Notes: generated by a model from the letters alone, not told the origin. A stretch of DNA of 56,745 nucleotides from Heyndrickxia coagulans DSM 1 = ATCC 7050 (GCF_000290615.1 NZ_ALAS01000152.1:1-56745), one strand, 5' to 3'; numbered from the stretch's first letter, positions 34,656 through 43,459 are shown. Numbers and translations are program-made.

Positions 34656-36185
34656 ATGAGAGGAAAAGATGAGGGAGACGGGGGCAGGCGTGTTTCAGTC
34701 CGTCCCGAGGAAGCGGGAACTAGGAAAGAATCATTTTCTAAAAAAACTTTTCTGCGTTTGATTACAATCGTATCAACATTTGGCGGTTTACTATATGGCT
34801 ATGATACAGGCGTTGTCAACGGGGCGCTGCCATTCATGTCAAGGGACGACCAGCTTGGTTTAACGCCGTTTACGCAAGGGCTTGTCACAAGCACCTTGCT
34901 TTTAGGGGCAGCATTCGGTGCCGTGTTCGGGGGGAGGCTTTCTGACCGGAAAGGGCGCCGGAAAACGATCTTAAGCGTCGCTTTTATTTTCGTCATCGCC
35001 ACGCTTGGCTGTTCGATGGCGCCGAATGTGGCCGCCATGGTTACCTTCCGGATGATCTTGGGCCTTGCAGTTGGCGCGACAGCTGTCACAGTCCCGGCTT
35101 TTTTGGCAGAATTGTCGCCTGCCGAACACCGCGGGCGGATCGTTACACAAAATCAACTGATGATTGTCTCCGGCCAACTATTTGCCTATACGTTTAACGC
35201 GATACTGGCCAATACGTTCGGGGAAGCCGGAAACATTTGGAGATATATGTTGGCAATCGCAACATTGCCGGCTGTCATTTTATGGCTCGGGATGCTGATT
35301 GTGCCGGAAAGCCCGCGCTGGCTCGCCGCAAAAGGCAAATTTGGGGAAGCCCTCGATGTGTTGCGGAGAATACGCGAAGAAAAACGGGCACAAATGGAAT
35401 GGAATGAGATTCGCCAGACAGTCGAAAAAGATGCCAAAATGAAAAAGGCAACCTTGAAAGATTTAAAACTTCCATTTGTCCGCCGCATCATTGTCATCGG
35501 TGTCGGCATCGCGATGATCCAGCAGCTGACCGGCGTGAACTCCATTATGTATTATGGGACGGAAATTTTAAAGAAATCCGGATTTTCGACAGGCGCAGCA
35601 CTGATCGGAAATATTGCCAACGGTTTGATTTCCGTTCTCGCCACCCTTACAGGCATTGCACTTTTGGACAGGGCCGGCAGAAGAAAAATGCTGATTACCG
35701 GGCTTGCAGGGACAAGCACTGCGCTCCTTTTGATCGGGATTTTTTCGATCACGTTAAAAAACAGTGCGGCATTGCCATTTCTCGTTTTGGGCTTGACCGT
35801 CATGTTTCTCGCTTTCCAGCAGGGCGGCGTATCTCCTGTGACATGGCTCATGCAGTCGGAAATTTATCCGATCCATTTACGGGGGCTTGCGATGGGGATC
35901 TCGGTTTTCTGCCTGTTTATAACGAATTTCCTTGTCGGCCTGTTGTTCCCGGTATTGTTCCATGCAATCGGACTGTCGGCAACATTCTTCATTTTTACCG
36001 GGCTTGGCATCTTCTCCATCCTGTTTGTAAAAAAATTCGTCCCGGAAACGAAGGGGCGGTCGCTTGAAGAAATTGAGCAAAGCTTCCATGCGCGGAAGGA
36101 GCGTTACTTTGCGCGCAGAAAAAAATCAACATTCAACCGGAACAACCAGCCGCAGCACGTGCATCACAGCGGCATGGACCGGTAA
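34656..36185 (+). CDS. MFS sugar porter (IolT/CsbC-like)
   Basis: A roughly 509-residue, 12-span sugar:proton symporter. Signature motifs are present: 'GGLLYGYDTGVVNGAL' in span 1, 'GRLSDRKGRRK' (loop 2-3), 'PESPRWLAAKGK' after span 6, 'QQLTGVNSIMYYG' in span 7 and 'PETKGRSLEEIE' at the C-terminus. A charged ~30-residue N-terminal extension and a basic, His-containing tail flank the core. ATG 34656 follows AGGAAAGGA by about 9 bases; ATG 34647 is too close to it. The substrate may be inositol, xylose, arabinose or another sugar. Confidence 0.88.
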   Translation: MRGKDEGDGGRRVSVRPEEAGTRKESFSKKTFLRLITIVSTFGGLLYGYDTGVVNGALPFMSRDDQLGLTPFTQGLVTSTLLLGAAFGAVFGGRLSDRKGRRKTILSVAFIFVIATLGCSMAPNVAAMVTFRMILGLAVGATAVTVPAFLAELSPAEHRGRIVTQNQLMIVSGQLFAYTFNAILANTFGEAGNIWRYMLAIATLPAVILWLGMLIVPESPRWLAAKGKFGEALDVLRRIREEKRAQMEWNEIRQTVEKDAKMKKATLKDLKLPFVRRIIVIGVGIAMIQQLTGVNSIMYYGTEILKKSGFSTGAALIGNIANGLISVLATLTGIALLDRAGRRKMLITGLAGTSTALLLIGIFSITLKNSAALPFLVLGLTVMFLAFQQGGVSPVTWLMQSEIYPIHLRGLAMGISVFCLFITNFLVGLLFPVLFHAIGLSATFFIFTGLGIFSILFVKKFVPETKGRSLEEIEQSFHARKERYFARRKKSTFNRNNQPQHVHHSGMDR

Positions 36186-36193
36186 AAATTTTT

Positions 36194-36222
36194 CGAAAAG
36201 GGTCCGGCGCGGGCCCTTTTCG
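36194..36222 (+). terminator. terminator of the sugar porter
   Basis: CGAAAAGGG / CCCTTTTCG stem with a GC-rich loop, followed by TTTG. Confidence 0.7.
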
Positions 36223-36363
36223 TTTGTCCATACATATAATAGAATAAGAAGTTTTTCCAAAAAGATGTGAAGTTTCCTGACGCCAAACAAGACAGTGTTT
36301 CAAAATAGGTGTATAATAGAAGTGAAAAATACAGATTTTACTGACTAAAGGAGGTGTTGTGAG

Positions 36364-36846
36364 ATGTTCAACTGGCTGAAAAGAAAAAATTCAAAAGTGG
36401 TTACACTTGTTTCCCCGATAGCCGGCAATATGATTCCGTGCAAAGATACGGGCAAGCCGGGTAAAGGCATTGCCATCCAACCGCTTGAAGGAAGGGTGCA
36501 TTCGCCCGCAGCAGGAAGAATTACGCACATTTCTCCGGAAAACAACGCCATCAGTATATTGACAGACCAGGGGCTTGAAATTACAATCCGCCTCAATACA
36601 GAAGAAGCCGCTATGGAAAGCGAAGAATTTGTGATCATGGTCAAAGAAGGCGATCACATTACCGCCGGAACTCCGCTCATGGAATTTTCCTTTCAATTGA
36701 CAGATGCCAAAACAGAAAATCTTTACTCCTCTGTCTCCGTTGCCAATATGGATCAAGTCGAAAGCATGGAAGTCCCGCCGGCCCAGACAATCGGCCTCGA
36801 TGACTGGGTAATGCGGGTAAAAATGAAATCAGGGAACCGGGAATAA
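36364..36846 (+). CDS. EIIA-Glc-like protein lacking both active-site histidines
   Basis: A 160-residue single-domain protein with the EIIA-glucose fold pattern ('VSPIAGNMIP', 'GKGIAIQPLEGRVHSPAAGRITHI', 'EEFVIMVKEGDHITAGTPLMEF'). In the family, phosphoryl transfer uses two histidines 15 residues apart, in THAIG and LIHIGLDT. Here the first is N61 ('ENNAISI') and the second is R76 ('ITIRLNTEE'), so it cannot accept phosphate from HPr in the known way. AAAGGAGG stands 9 bases before the ATG. It may act as a PTS-independent regulatory or binding protein, perhaps for the sugar porter upstream. The substitutions are seen directly; the role is not. Confidence 0.85.
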   Translation: MFNWLKRKNSKVVTLVSPIAGNMIPCKDTGKPGKGIAIQPLEGRVHSPAAGRITHISPENNAISILTDQGLEITIRLNTEEAAMESEEFVIMVKEGDHITAGTPLMEFSFQLTDAKTENLYSSVSVANMDQVESMEVPPAQTIGLDDWVMRVKMKSGNRE

Positions 36847-36901
36847 TCTTTTTTAAAGAAGGTGGCGCCCATTTTTTACCGTTTGTTAAAAGGTACATAG
36901 A

Positions 36902-36937
36902 AATGCCGTAAAGGCTTTTGTTCTTTACGGCATTTTT
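36902..36937. terminator. terminator hairpin after the EIIA-like gene
   Basis: ATGCCGTAAAG / CTTTACGGCAT with a 9-base loop and TTTTT. Confidence 0.85.
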
Positions 36938-37011
36938 GTGTGCATTGTAGAAAAATCGTTAAAATTGCTTTTCTGTGGCTGTGGTATGGTGAAAACAGGA
37001 GGTCGATCGCC

Positions 37012-37329
37012 ATGCCAAAAAGGGAATTAAACAACGGGCCGGTCATCCAAAAAGAAAAGGAAACCGTGTCACAAATGATTGCCATTTACTGCCGGAAAAA
37101 ACACCACCGCAAGACGCTTTGCGAAGAATGCCTCGATTTACAAAACTATTGCTTAAAAAGGCTTTCCTATTGCCGGTTTGGCGAGGAAAAAAGCGCGTGT
37201 TCCAACTGCAAGGTCCATTGCTACCGGAAAGATTACCGTGAAAAAATCAGGGCGGTCATGCGTTTTTCCGGCCCGTGGATGCTTTTGTACCATCCCGTTT
37301 TTTCCATCCGGCATTTATTAAAAAAATAA
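37012..37329 (+). CDS. YgbA-type (nitric-oxide-stimulated) Cys-rich protein
   Basis: A 105-residue soluble protein with the pattern of the YgbA_NO family. 'IAIYCRKKHHRKTLCEECLDL', 'RLSYCRFGEEKSACSNCKVHCY' and 'IRAVMRFSGPWMLLYHP' supply six or more ordered cysteines that could bind a metal or Fe-S cluster. E. coli YgbA is induced by nitrosative stress through NsrR. The ribosome site AGGAGG is upstream of ATG 37012. A hemerythrin-like gene with an Fnr-like promoter lies 1.4 kb further on, so this neighbourhood may deal with low oxygen or NO. The function of the protein itself is not known. Confidence 0.8.
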   Translation: MPKRELNNGPVIQKEKETVSQMIAIYCRKKHHRKTLCEECLDLQNYCLKRLSYCRFGEEKSACSNCKVHCYRKDYREKIRAVMRFSGPWMLLYHPVFSIRHLLKK

Positions 37330-37438
37330 GTTTGGGCGATGCATGATTTGTAAATTAGTTACATAAATGGATTTTACCGGCTGAGTGTATTATGATAAAA
37401 CCATATGAAATTTTTTCATCACCAAGGAGCAGAAAAAT

Positions 37439-38248
37439 ATGTATAAATTGATTGCCATTGATATGGACGGAACGCTTTTAAACGACCAGCATGAAGTCAC
37501 TCCGGAAGTCCGGGAAGCTTTACATAAAGCGAAAAAGAAAGGCGTCAAAATCGTGCTGTGCACGGGGCGGCCGATCGGGGGCGTCCGCCGCTTTCTTGAA
37601 GATTTATTGCTGAATGAAGAAGATGATTATGTCATTGCCTATAACGGCGCGCTCGTGCAAAATACGCATACGAACGGGGTTGTCGCGGAACGGTCGATTG
37701 GTTACGGCGATTTGGTGCGGCTGTACGGGCTCAGCCTCGAACTGAAAACGCCGATGCATTTTTTTGACCCGGAACATTTGTATACGCCGAACCGGGATCT
37801 CAGTCCTTATACGGTTGTGGAATCTTATTTGACGCAGATGCCGGTGCATTACCGGACATTGGAAGAGCTGCCGCGGGATATGGTGATTCCGAAAGTGATG
37901 TTTATTGACGAGCCGGAGAAGCTGAGCCGGACGATTGAAGCGATTCCGGACTGGGTGCAGGAGAAGTACACGATGGTCAGAAGCATGCCGTTTTATTATG
38001 AAATTTTGCATAAAGATGCGAGCAAAGGCAATGCTGTGAAACTCCTTGCCAGCCATCTCGGCATCCGCCGCGAGGAAGTGATTTGTATCGGCGATAATGA
38101 AAATGACCTGACCATGATTGAATACGCCGGCTGCGGGGTGGCGATGGGCAATGCCGTCCCGAAAGTAAAGGCGATTGCCGATTTCGAAACGCGCACGAAC
38201 AACGAACACGGCGTCGCCTATGCAATTGAGAAACTGGTGTTGTCGTAA
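37439..38248 (+). CDS. yidA: Cof-type HAD hydrolase / sugar phosphatase (YidA-like)
   Basis: A 269-residue HAD phosphatase of subclass IIB. Motif I is 'IAIDMDGTLLNDQ', motif II 'VLCTGRP', motif III K in 'HKDASKGNAVKLL', motif IV 'CIGDNENDLTMIEYAG'. Such enzymes dephosphorylate sugar phosphates and nucleotides in the cytoplasm. AAGGAG lies upstream of the ATG. It is monocistronic with a strong bidirectional terminator shared with the next, convergent gene. The symbol is by family resemblance. Confidence 0.88.
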   Translation: MYKLIAIDMDGTLLNDQHEVTPEVREALHKAKKKGVKIVLCTGRPIGGVRRFLEDLLLNEEDDYVIAYNGALVQNTHTNGVVAERSIGYGDLVRLYGLSLELKTPMHFFDPEHLYTPNRDLSPYTVVESYLTQMPVHYRTLEELPRDMVIPKVMFIDEPEKLSRTIEAIPDWVQEKYTMVRSMPFYYEILHKDASKGNAVKLLASHLGIRREEVICIGDNENDLTMIEYAGCGVAMGNAVPKVKAIADFETRTNNEHGVAYAIEKLVLS

Positions 38249-38290
38249 AAAGAAGGGTGCCCGCCGGCAGAAGGCAGGCACCCTTCTTTA
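38248..38290. terminator. bidirectional terminator
   Basis: AGAAGGGTGCC / GGCACCCTTCT with A-run and T-run feet between the convergent HAD phosphatase and zinc-ribbon genes. Confidence 0.9.
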
Positions 38291-38527
38291 AAATGGATTC
38301 GGGCCGGGCTCTTCCAGTGCCTCAGCGAGTTCGCCGCAATCCGGGCAACAAATATAGGTATCATACAAATGATACCCGACATAGCCGTGCGTCAACTCCT
38401 GCATATCCCAAATCGTTTCCCATTCCATATCAAAAGTCTTGTTGCAACGTTTACAGTAAAACATCACGCTTCCAAAATCTTCCTGTCCCTTTTCCTGCTT
38501 CTTTTTCTTCAATTGGATTAGCCCCAT
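38288..38527 (-). CDS. small zinc-ribbon protein
   Basis: A 79-residue protein with two CxxC knuckles, 'FYCKRCNKTF' and 'YICCPDCGEL', and an acidic, proline-containing end. The spacing suggests a single treble-clef or zinc-ribbon fold. ATG 38527 lacks a good ribosome site. An internal ATG at 38464 (MFYCKRC) follows GGAAG and would give 58 residues that still hold both knuckles. The function is unknown; a rubredoxin-like or nucleic-acid-binding role is possible. Confidence 0.65.
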   Translation of the reverse strand: MGLIQLKKKKQEKGQEDFGSVMFYCKRCNKTFDMEWETIWDMQELTHGYVGYHLYDTYICCPDCGELAEALEEPGPNPF

Positions 38528-38653
38528 TCTAAAATAGTTTTAACGGTTCGGCTTTTGGCTTTTCGTGATGCATCTTACAGGCAGGCTGTCTTTTTTAAAA
38601 CAGTTTGGGTCGCCCTGAACGGATTCTGCCAAATAAGACAAATTTGCAAACTA

Positions 38654-38694
38654 TGATCTGTATCACGCCATTTTTACGCCATCTTGTTTAAAAT
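38654..38694 (+). promoter_or_regulatory. Fnr/CRP-type box at -41.5 of the hemerythrin-like gene
   Basis: TATGA-N6-TCACG around 38652-38667 (TGATCTGTATCA core, 38654-38665) is close to the Bacillus Fnr consensus TGTGA-N6-TCACA, with one mismatch per half. A TAAAAT -10 lies at 38689-38694, giving a start at about 38701. The box is then centred exactly at -41.5, the class II activation position. Confidence 0.65.
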
Positions 38695-38725
38695 AAAGGA
38701 AATGGCAAAGAAAGAGGGAATTAAC

Positions 38726-39259
38726 ATGGAAATGCCACATTGTGCCATGATTAGCGGCGGGGCTGATGTTGCATTGTGCGCAGGCCTCAACCAGTTGAAA
38801 AATGAGCATGGGCACTTGAATGAATTAAAACGCGCATTGTATGAAACGGCAGAGCAGATGATAAACGGTGAACTCGAAAATAAACGAGAAGCCCTTGGCG
38901 CGCTGCGGAAAGGGACTGAATCCTTTTCCGCACAGCTGAAACACCATGCCGAACGGGAAGAAAATGTGCTGTTTACCATGATGGCCCGCTACATTGGACG
39001 CGAAAACGGGCCGATCGCCGTGATGGAATACGAGCATGATGAAGCAGAAAAATATATTGAGATTTTCTTGAATGGCACAAAAATCATGGATGAAGGCCAG
39101 GCCGAAATGCTTGCTTCCTATATCGTTCAAATGTATGAGCTGCTCACAAGCCATTTTTTCAAAGAAGAAAACGTCCTGTTTCCAATGGCTGAAAACCTGT
39201 TATCAGCAGCTGAAAAAGACGAGCTGGAAGAAAAAATCTGTACAACTGGATTACAGTGA
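38726..39259 (+). CDS. hemerythrin-like (HHE domain) protein
   Basis: A 177-residue helical protein with a four-helix-bundle iron-binding pattern: 'NEHGHL', 'LKHHAEREENVLFTMM', 'MEYEHDEAEKYI' and 'HFFKEENVLFPMAE' supply the expected His and Glu/Asp ligands of a di-iron site. The domain senses or binds O2 or NO, or helps repair Fe-S clusters (as in ScdA/Ric-like proteins). GAGGGA lies upstream of ATG 38726. The Fnr-like box at the promoter supports a role at low oxygen. Confidence 0.85.
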   Translation: MEMPHCAMISGGADVALCAGLNQLKNEHGHLNELKRALYETAEQMINGELENKREALGALRKGTESFSAQLKHHAEREENVLFTMMARYIGRENGPIAVMEYEHDEAEKYIEIFLNGTKIMDEGQAEMLASYIVQMYELLTSHFFKEENVLFPMAENLLSAAEKDELEEKICTTGLQ

Positions 39260-39265
39260 AATTCC

Positions 39266-39303
39266 AAAAAAGGGCTGTCCCGGAACCGGGAGCAGCCTTT
39301 TTT
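39266..39303. terminator. bidirectional terminator
   Basis: AAAAAAGGGCTG / CAGCCTTTTTT arms with CCCGG/CCGGG inner pairing, between the convergent hemerythrin-like gene and gldA. Confidence 0.9.
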
Positions 39304-39306
39304 CCA

Positions 39307-40410
39307 TCATGCCCATTTTTCCTTATAATACCGCCCTACGGAATCAGCAGTGACGATTGCTGCATACACATGGTCAGGGGTGACTTCAAACGGCATGTTA
39401 TAAATCGTCTCGCCTTCCGCGCAGGAAAGTTCAGCCACTTTCCGGAGCTTTTCCTCATTGAGTTCTTTCACGCCCAAATCCCCGAGCGTGACGGGAAGTC
39501 CGACACTCAGGCAGAAGGAGACCACCTCTTCAATTTCCGCTTTCGGCGCATCTTCTAAAATCAGCTGGGCGAGGGTACCGAATGCCACTTTTTCGCCGTG
39601 GTACATGCTATGGGTTTCTTCAAGCACGGTAAGCCCGTTATGGATCGCATGTGCCGCAGCAAGTCCGCCGCTTTCAAAGCCGATTCCGCTCAAATACGTA
39701 TTCGCTTCAATGATTTTTTCCACTGCTTCCGTAACAAGATGTTTTTCTGCTGCCAGTTTCGCTTTTAACCCTTCCAAAATTTGCGTGTCATAACAAAGTT
39801 TTGCAAGCGTAATCGCCGCTTCCGTAACATGTCCGCCGGCCATCGTCGTTTTATTTGCCCGCTTAGTGGCACGCGCTTCAAAATACGTCGCAAGCGCATC
39901 CCCCATGCCGGAAACGAGCAGGCGGGCAGGGGCAGAGGCAATCACTTTCGTATCCATGATGACAAACGTCGGGTTCAGCGGCAGCATCAAGTATTCTTCA
40001 AACTCGCCGTTCTCTTTGTAGATGACAGACAGGGCGCTTGTCGGGGCATCGGTGGAAGCGATGGTCGGCGCGACAATCACCGGGATGTTGTTGTAATACC
40101 CGACTGCTTTTGCGGTATCCAATGTTTTTCCACCGCCGATTCCGACCATGACATCAGCTTTCTGGGATTTGCAGGCATCACAAAGCCGTTCGATTTCTGG
40201 TTTAGAACACTCGCCGCCGAATAATGCCATTTGATACCCCGTTTCTTTGCCGGCATAGCTTTCTTCAACCGTTTTGCCGACAAGGCCGGTGACAAATTCA
40301 TCCGCAATAATAAACGCTTTTTTGCCAAGCCTTTCCGTATACGCCGAAAGCCTGGACAATTCATCGGGGCCCTGTATAAACTTGCTTGGAGAGGTAATGA
40401 TTTTCGTCAT
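39307..40410 (-). CDS. gldA: glycerol dehydrogenase
   Basis: A 367-residue iron-type (group III) alcohol dehydrogenase fold enzyme. 'VGIGGGKTLDTAKAVGYY' binds NAD, 'GMGDALATYFEAR' and 'AAAHAIHNGLT' with the later 'SMYHGEKVAFG' supply the metal ligands. It oxidises glycerol to dihydroxyacetone, which the DhaKLM kinase could phosphorylate. GAGGAGG precedes ATG 40410. A cre-like near-palindrome, AGAAAACCTTTTCA (40479-40492), lies about 70 bases upstream; it may mediate catabolite control, but it deviates from the consensus. Confidence 0.92.
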   Translation of the reverse strand: MTKIITSPSKFIQGPDELSRLSAYTERLGKKAFIIADEFVTGLVGKTVEESYAGKETGYQMALFGGECSKPEIERLCDACKSQKADVMVGIGGGKTLDTAKAVGYYNNIPVIVAPTIASTDAPTSALSVIYKENGEFEEYLMLPLNPTFVIMDTKVIASAPARLLVSGMGDALATYFEARATKRANKTTMAGGHVTEAAITLAKLCYDTQILEGLKAKLAAEKHLVTEAVEKIIEANTYLSGIGFESGGLAAAHAIHNGLTVLEETHSMYHGEKVAFGTLAQLILEDAPKAEIEEVVSFCLSVGLPVTLGDLGVKELNEEKLRKVAELSCAEGETIYNMPFEVTPDHVYAAIVTADSVGRYYKEKWA

Positions 40411-40623
40411 AAAAATGCCTCCTCTTTTTGTGAAAAGTATAACAAACACAACTCCATCATAACTTATTTTTGCAAAAAAGAAAACCTTTTCATCGCATCA
40501 TCCATACTTTTTCAAAAACGTTCAATTTTCGGGGGAGAATAAGTAAAATGAGGCTGTTACGACAAAATGTGACAGAAATATGATTTGTTTTGAAGAAAAA
40601 TGATATTTTTTGATTGAAAACGG

Positions 40624-40651
40624 TTGATTATGATTAAGTATATGATAAAAT
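40624..40651 (+). promoter_or_regulatory. fruR promoter
   Basis: TTGATT (40624-40629), 16-base spacer, TAAAAT (40646-40651), some 22 bases upstream of the fruR start. A cre-like TGAAAACGGTTGAT overlaps the -35 but has three mismatches. Confidence 0.6.
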
Positions 40652-40673
40652 AACATCAGACGGAGGAATGAAG

Positions 40674-41432
40674 ATGTTAGCAGAAGAACGCTATCAAATC
40701 ATTTTGCAACATTTGCAAGAAAACCATATCGTAAAAGTGCAGGAGCTGGTTAACCTGCTTAATGCTTCAGAATCAACGGTCAGGCGCGATCTTCAGGACC
40801 TGGAAGCGATGAATCTGCTCAGGCGCATCCATGGCGGCGCATCGATTTTGCAACGCAGAAGCGAAGAACCGGATATGGATACGAAAACGCTCAAAAACGT
40901 TCAACAGAAAAGAATCATCGCTCAATTAGCAGCAAAAATGATCAGTGACAATGACTGCATTTATTTGGACGCCGGAACGACAACGCTTGAAATGATTCCT
41001 TATATAGAGGGGAATAATGTAATCGTTGTCACGAACGGGATCCCGCATGTGGAGGCGCTTGTCGAGAAAAAAATCAAATCTTACCTTCTCGGCGGGATGA
41101 TGAAACGAACAACGAGGGCGGTGATCGGCAGTGTCGCCATGCAGACATTAAACAGTTTCCGGTTTGACAAAGCGTTTCTCGGCGCAAACGGCGTAGACCT
41201 TGAAATGGGCTTTACCACGCCGGACCCGGAAGAAGCATTGATCAAGCGGCGGGCAAAAGAACTTTCCGAACAATGTTATGTGCTTGCAGACAGCAGCAAA
41301 TTTCAGGAAGTGGCTTTTTGCAAGATGTTTGACATTTCGGAGGCTTCCATTGTCACGGATGAATTGCCGGATTCCTTAAAATCTTCCATTTTAAGCAAAA
41401 CGAAGGTGATATGTGAGCAAAGCGGAGCATAA
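40674..41432 (+). CDS. fruR: DeoR-family regulator of fructose utilisation
   Basis: A 252-residue DeoR-type repressor. The N-terminal helix-turn-helix is clear ('VQELVNLLNASESTVRRDLQDLEAMNLLRRIHGGA'), followed by the sugar-phosphate isomerase-like sensor domain ('IYLDAGTTTLEMIPYI', 'VVTNGIPHVEAL', 'AFLGANGVDLEMGFTTPDPEEA'). Such proteins sense fructose-1-phosphate. CGGAGGA lies six bases before ATG 40674; ATG 40668 abuts it. It stands 128 bases upstream of fruA in the same direction. Confidence 0.88.
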   Translation: MLAEERYQIILQHLQENHIVKVQELVNLLNASESTVRRDLQDLEAMNLLRRIHGGASILQRRSEEPDMDTKTLKNVQQKRIIAQLAAKMISDNDCIYLDAGTTTLEMIPYIEGNNVIVVTNGIPHVEALVEKKIKSYLLGGMMKRTTRAVIGSVAMQTLNSFRFDKAFLGANGVDLEMGFTTPDPEEALIKRRAKELSEQCYVLADSSKFQEVAFCKMFDISEASIVTDELPDSLKSSILSKTKVICEQSGA

Positions 41433-41560
41433 AGAAGTTTTTCCTCCGCCATGATAAAAGCACGCAGTTGAAACAAAATAACAAATGGCTCTTCAGCACC
41501 CGGTTTGGATGCCATGATAAGATGTATTGTTTTCTGTACTGGAAAAAGGAGTGAACTAAA

Positions 41561-43459
41561 ATGAAAATAACCGATTTATTGGTCCAGGAGACCATGGTTA
41601 TGGATATGCAGGCGACGAAAAAAGAAGAAGCGATTGACGAATTGATTGCAAGCCTGTCAAAAAGCGGCCGCATCAATGACCCGGTTCTTTTTAAAGAAAT
41701 GATTTTAAAACGCGAGCAGGAGTCGAGTACAGGAATCGGCGACGGAATCGCAATGCCGCACGCAAAAACAAAAGCGGTCAATAAAGCGACAGTCGTATTC
41801 GGGCGCAGCAAAAAAGGCGTCGATTACGAGGCGCTGGACGGCCAGCCATCCTATTTATTCTTCATGATTGCAGCGCCTGAAGACGCAGCGGATACGCATT
41901 TGCAAACATTGGCGGCATTGTCGAGGCTTTTGATCGACCAGGAGTTTGTACAGCAATTGAAACAGGCTGAAACGCCGGCTGAAGTGGCAAGGCTGTTCGA
42001 TGAAAAACAAGCGGAAAAAGAAGGAAAAGAAGCAGCGGAAACGGGTGCCGGCAACGGTTCGGATGACAAATTGATCGTTGCTGTTACCGCCTGTCCGACC
42101 GGGATCGCCCATACGTATATGGCGGAAGATTCTTTGAAGAAAAAAGCGGAAGAAATGGGCATTCCGATCCGGGTGGAAACAAACGGCTCGGAAGGTGTCA
42201 AACACGAACTGACGAAAGATGAAATTGACCGCGCTGTCGGGGTCATTGTCGCAGCCGACAAGAAAGTTGAAATGGCGCGCTTTGACGGCAAACACGTCCT
42301 GCAAACGCCTGTCAGCGATGCCATCCGCAAGCCGGAAGACTTGATCAACCGGATACTGGCACAAAATGCGCCTGTTTACCATGCAGACAGCACGGACCGC
42401 AGCCAGGACGACGGGCCGGCGGAGAAAAAGTCGGTATGGGGAACCATTTACAAAGATTTGATGAACGGGATTTCGCACATGCTGCCATTCGTTGTCGGCG
42501 GCGGGATCTTGCTTGCGATTTCGTTCCTGATTGAAAGAACAGCCGGTGAACACAACACGATTTTCAAAATGCTGAGTGCGATTGCAGGCGGCGATACAGG
42601 GGCATTCCACTTCCTGATTGCGATTCTGGCCGGATTTATCGCATCGAGCATTGGCGACCGCCCGGCTCTCATGCCTGGTATGGTCGGCGGCTATCTTGCG
42701 TCCAGATCGAATGCCGGTTTCCTCGGCGGACTTGCAGCCGGTTTCCTTGCCGGATATATGATCGTCTTTTTGAAAAAAGTATTTGCAGGGCTGCCGCAGG
42801 CGCTGAATGGATTAAAACCGATTTTGATTTTCCCGGTTTTAGGCCTCTTGCTTACCGGCGGATTGATGTACTATATTTTTGACCCGATTTTCAAATGGAT
42901 CAACACCGGTTTAATCGGTGGTTTGAATAACCTTGGCACGGGCAATGCCGTACTGCTCGGCATCGTTCTGGGCGGCATGATGGCCATCGATATGGGCGGC
43001 CCGTTCAACAAAGCGGCTTACACGTTTGCGATCGGTGTATTTACGTCGAGCGGCAACACGAACGGCATGATGATGGCTGCCGTAATGGCCGGCGGGATGG
43101 TACCGCCGCTTGCGATTGCGCTTGCCACCACGTTCTTCAAAAATAAATTTACGAATCAGGAAAAAGAAGCGGGCATTACAAACTATGTGCTCGGGCTGTC
43201 CTTTATTACGGAAGGGGCAATCCCGTTTGCAGCATCAGATCCGCTCCGTGTCATTGGTTCAAGCATTGTTGGTTCGGCGATAGCCGGTGGGCTGACACAA
43301 TTCTGGCACATTAACATACCGGCTCCGCACGGCGGGATTTTCGTTGTATTCCTTGCCAACCATGCGGTCTTGTTCCTTGTCTCCATTATCATTGGCGCAA
43401 TTGTTTCCGGCCTGATTCTCGGGTTATGGAAACGGCCTGTTGCACAGAAAAACGGATAA
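41561..43459 (+). CDS. fruA: fructose-specific PTS EIIABC
   Basis: A 632-residue fusion in the order IIA (1-150; phosphohistidine in 'GIAMPHAK'), a Glu/Ala-rich linker, IIB (~170-270; phosphocysteine in 'VTACPTGIAHTYMAED') and IIC (~295-630; about eight spans, 'MLPFVVGGGILLAISF' start). It imports fructose as fructose-1-phosphate. AAGGAG stands upstream of the ATG. The usual middle gene fruK (1-phosphofructokinase) is absent between fruR and fruA, and the 128-base gap has no fragment of it. Confidence 0.95.
   Translation: MKITDLLVQETMVMDMQATKKEEAIDELIASLSKSGRINDPVLFKEMILKREQESSTGIGDGIAMPHAKTKAVNKATVVFGRSKKGVDYEALDGQPSYLFFMIAAPEDAADTHLQTLAALSRLLIDQEFVQQLKQAETPAEVARLFDEKQAEKEGKEAAETGAGNGSDDKLIVAVTACPTGIAHTYMAEDSLKKKAEEMGIPIRVETNGSEGVKHELTKDEIDRAVGVIVAADKKVEMARFDGKHVLQTPVSDAIRKPEDLINRILAQNAPVYHADSTDRSQDDGPAEKKSVWGTIYKDLMNGISHMLPFVVGGGILLAISFLIERTAGEHNTIFKMLSAIAGGDTGAFHFLIAILAGFIASSIGDRPALMPGMVGGYLASRSNAGFLGGLAAGFLAGYMIVFLKKVFAGLPQALNGLKPILIFPVLGLLLTGGLMYYIFDPIFKWINTGLIGGLNNLGTGNAVLLGIVLGGMMAIDMGGPFNKAAYTFAIGVFTSSGNTNGMMMAAVMAGGMVPPLAIALATTFFKNKFTNQEKEAGITNYVLGLSFITEGAIPFAASDPLRVIGSSIVGSAIAGGLTQFWHINIPAPHGGIFVVFLANHAVLFLVSIIIGAIVSGLILGLWKRPVAQKNG

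Noticed and set aside
36240-36360. Possible promoter of the EIIA-like gene (TATAAT in GTGTATAATAG)
   Set aside because: The -10 is good but no convincing -35 was found at the proper distance.
40606-40640. cre (CcpA) site TGAAAACGGTTGAT over the fruR -35
   Set aside because: The last three positions of the consensus are wrong and the right half-site is missing. It is mentioned only as cre-like.
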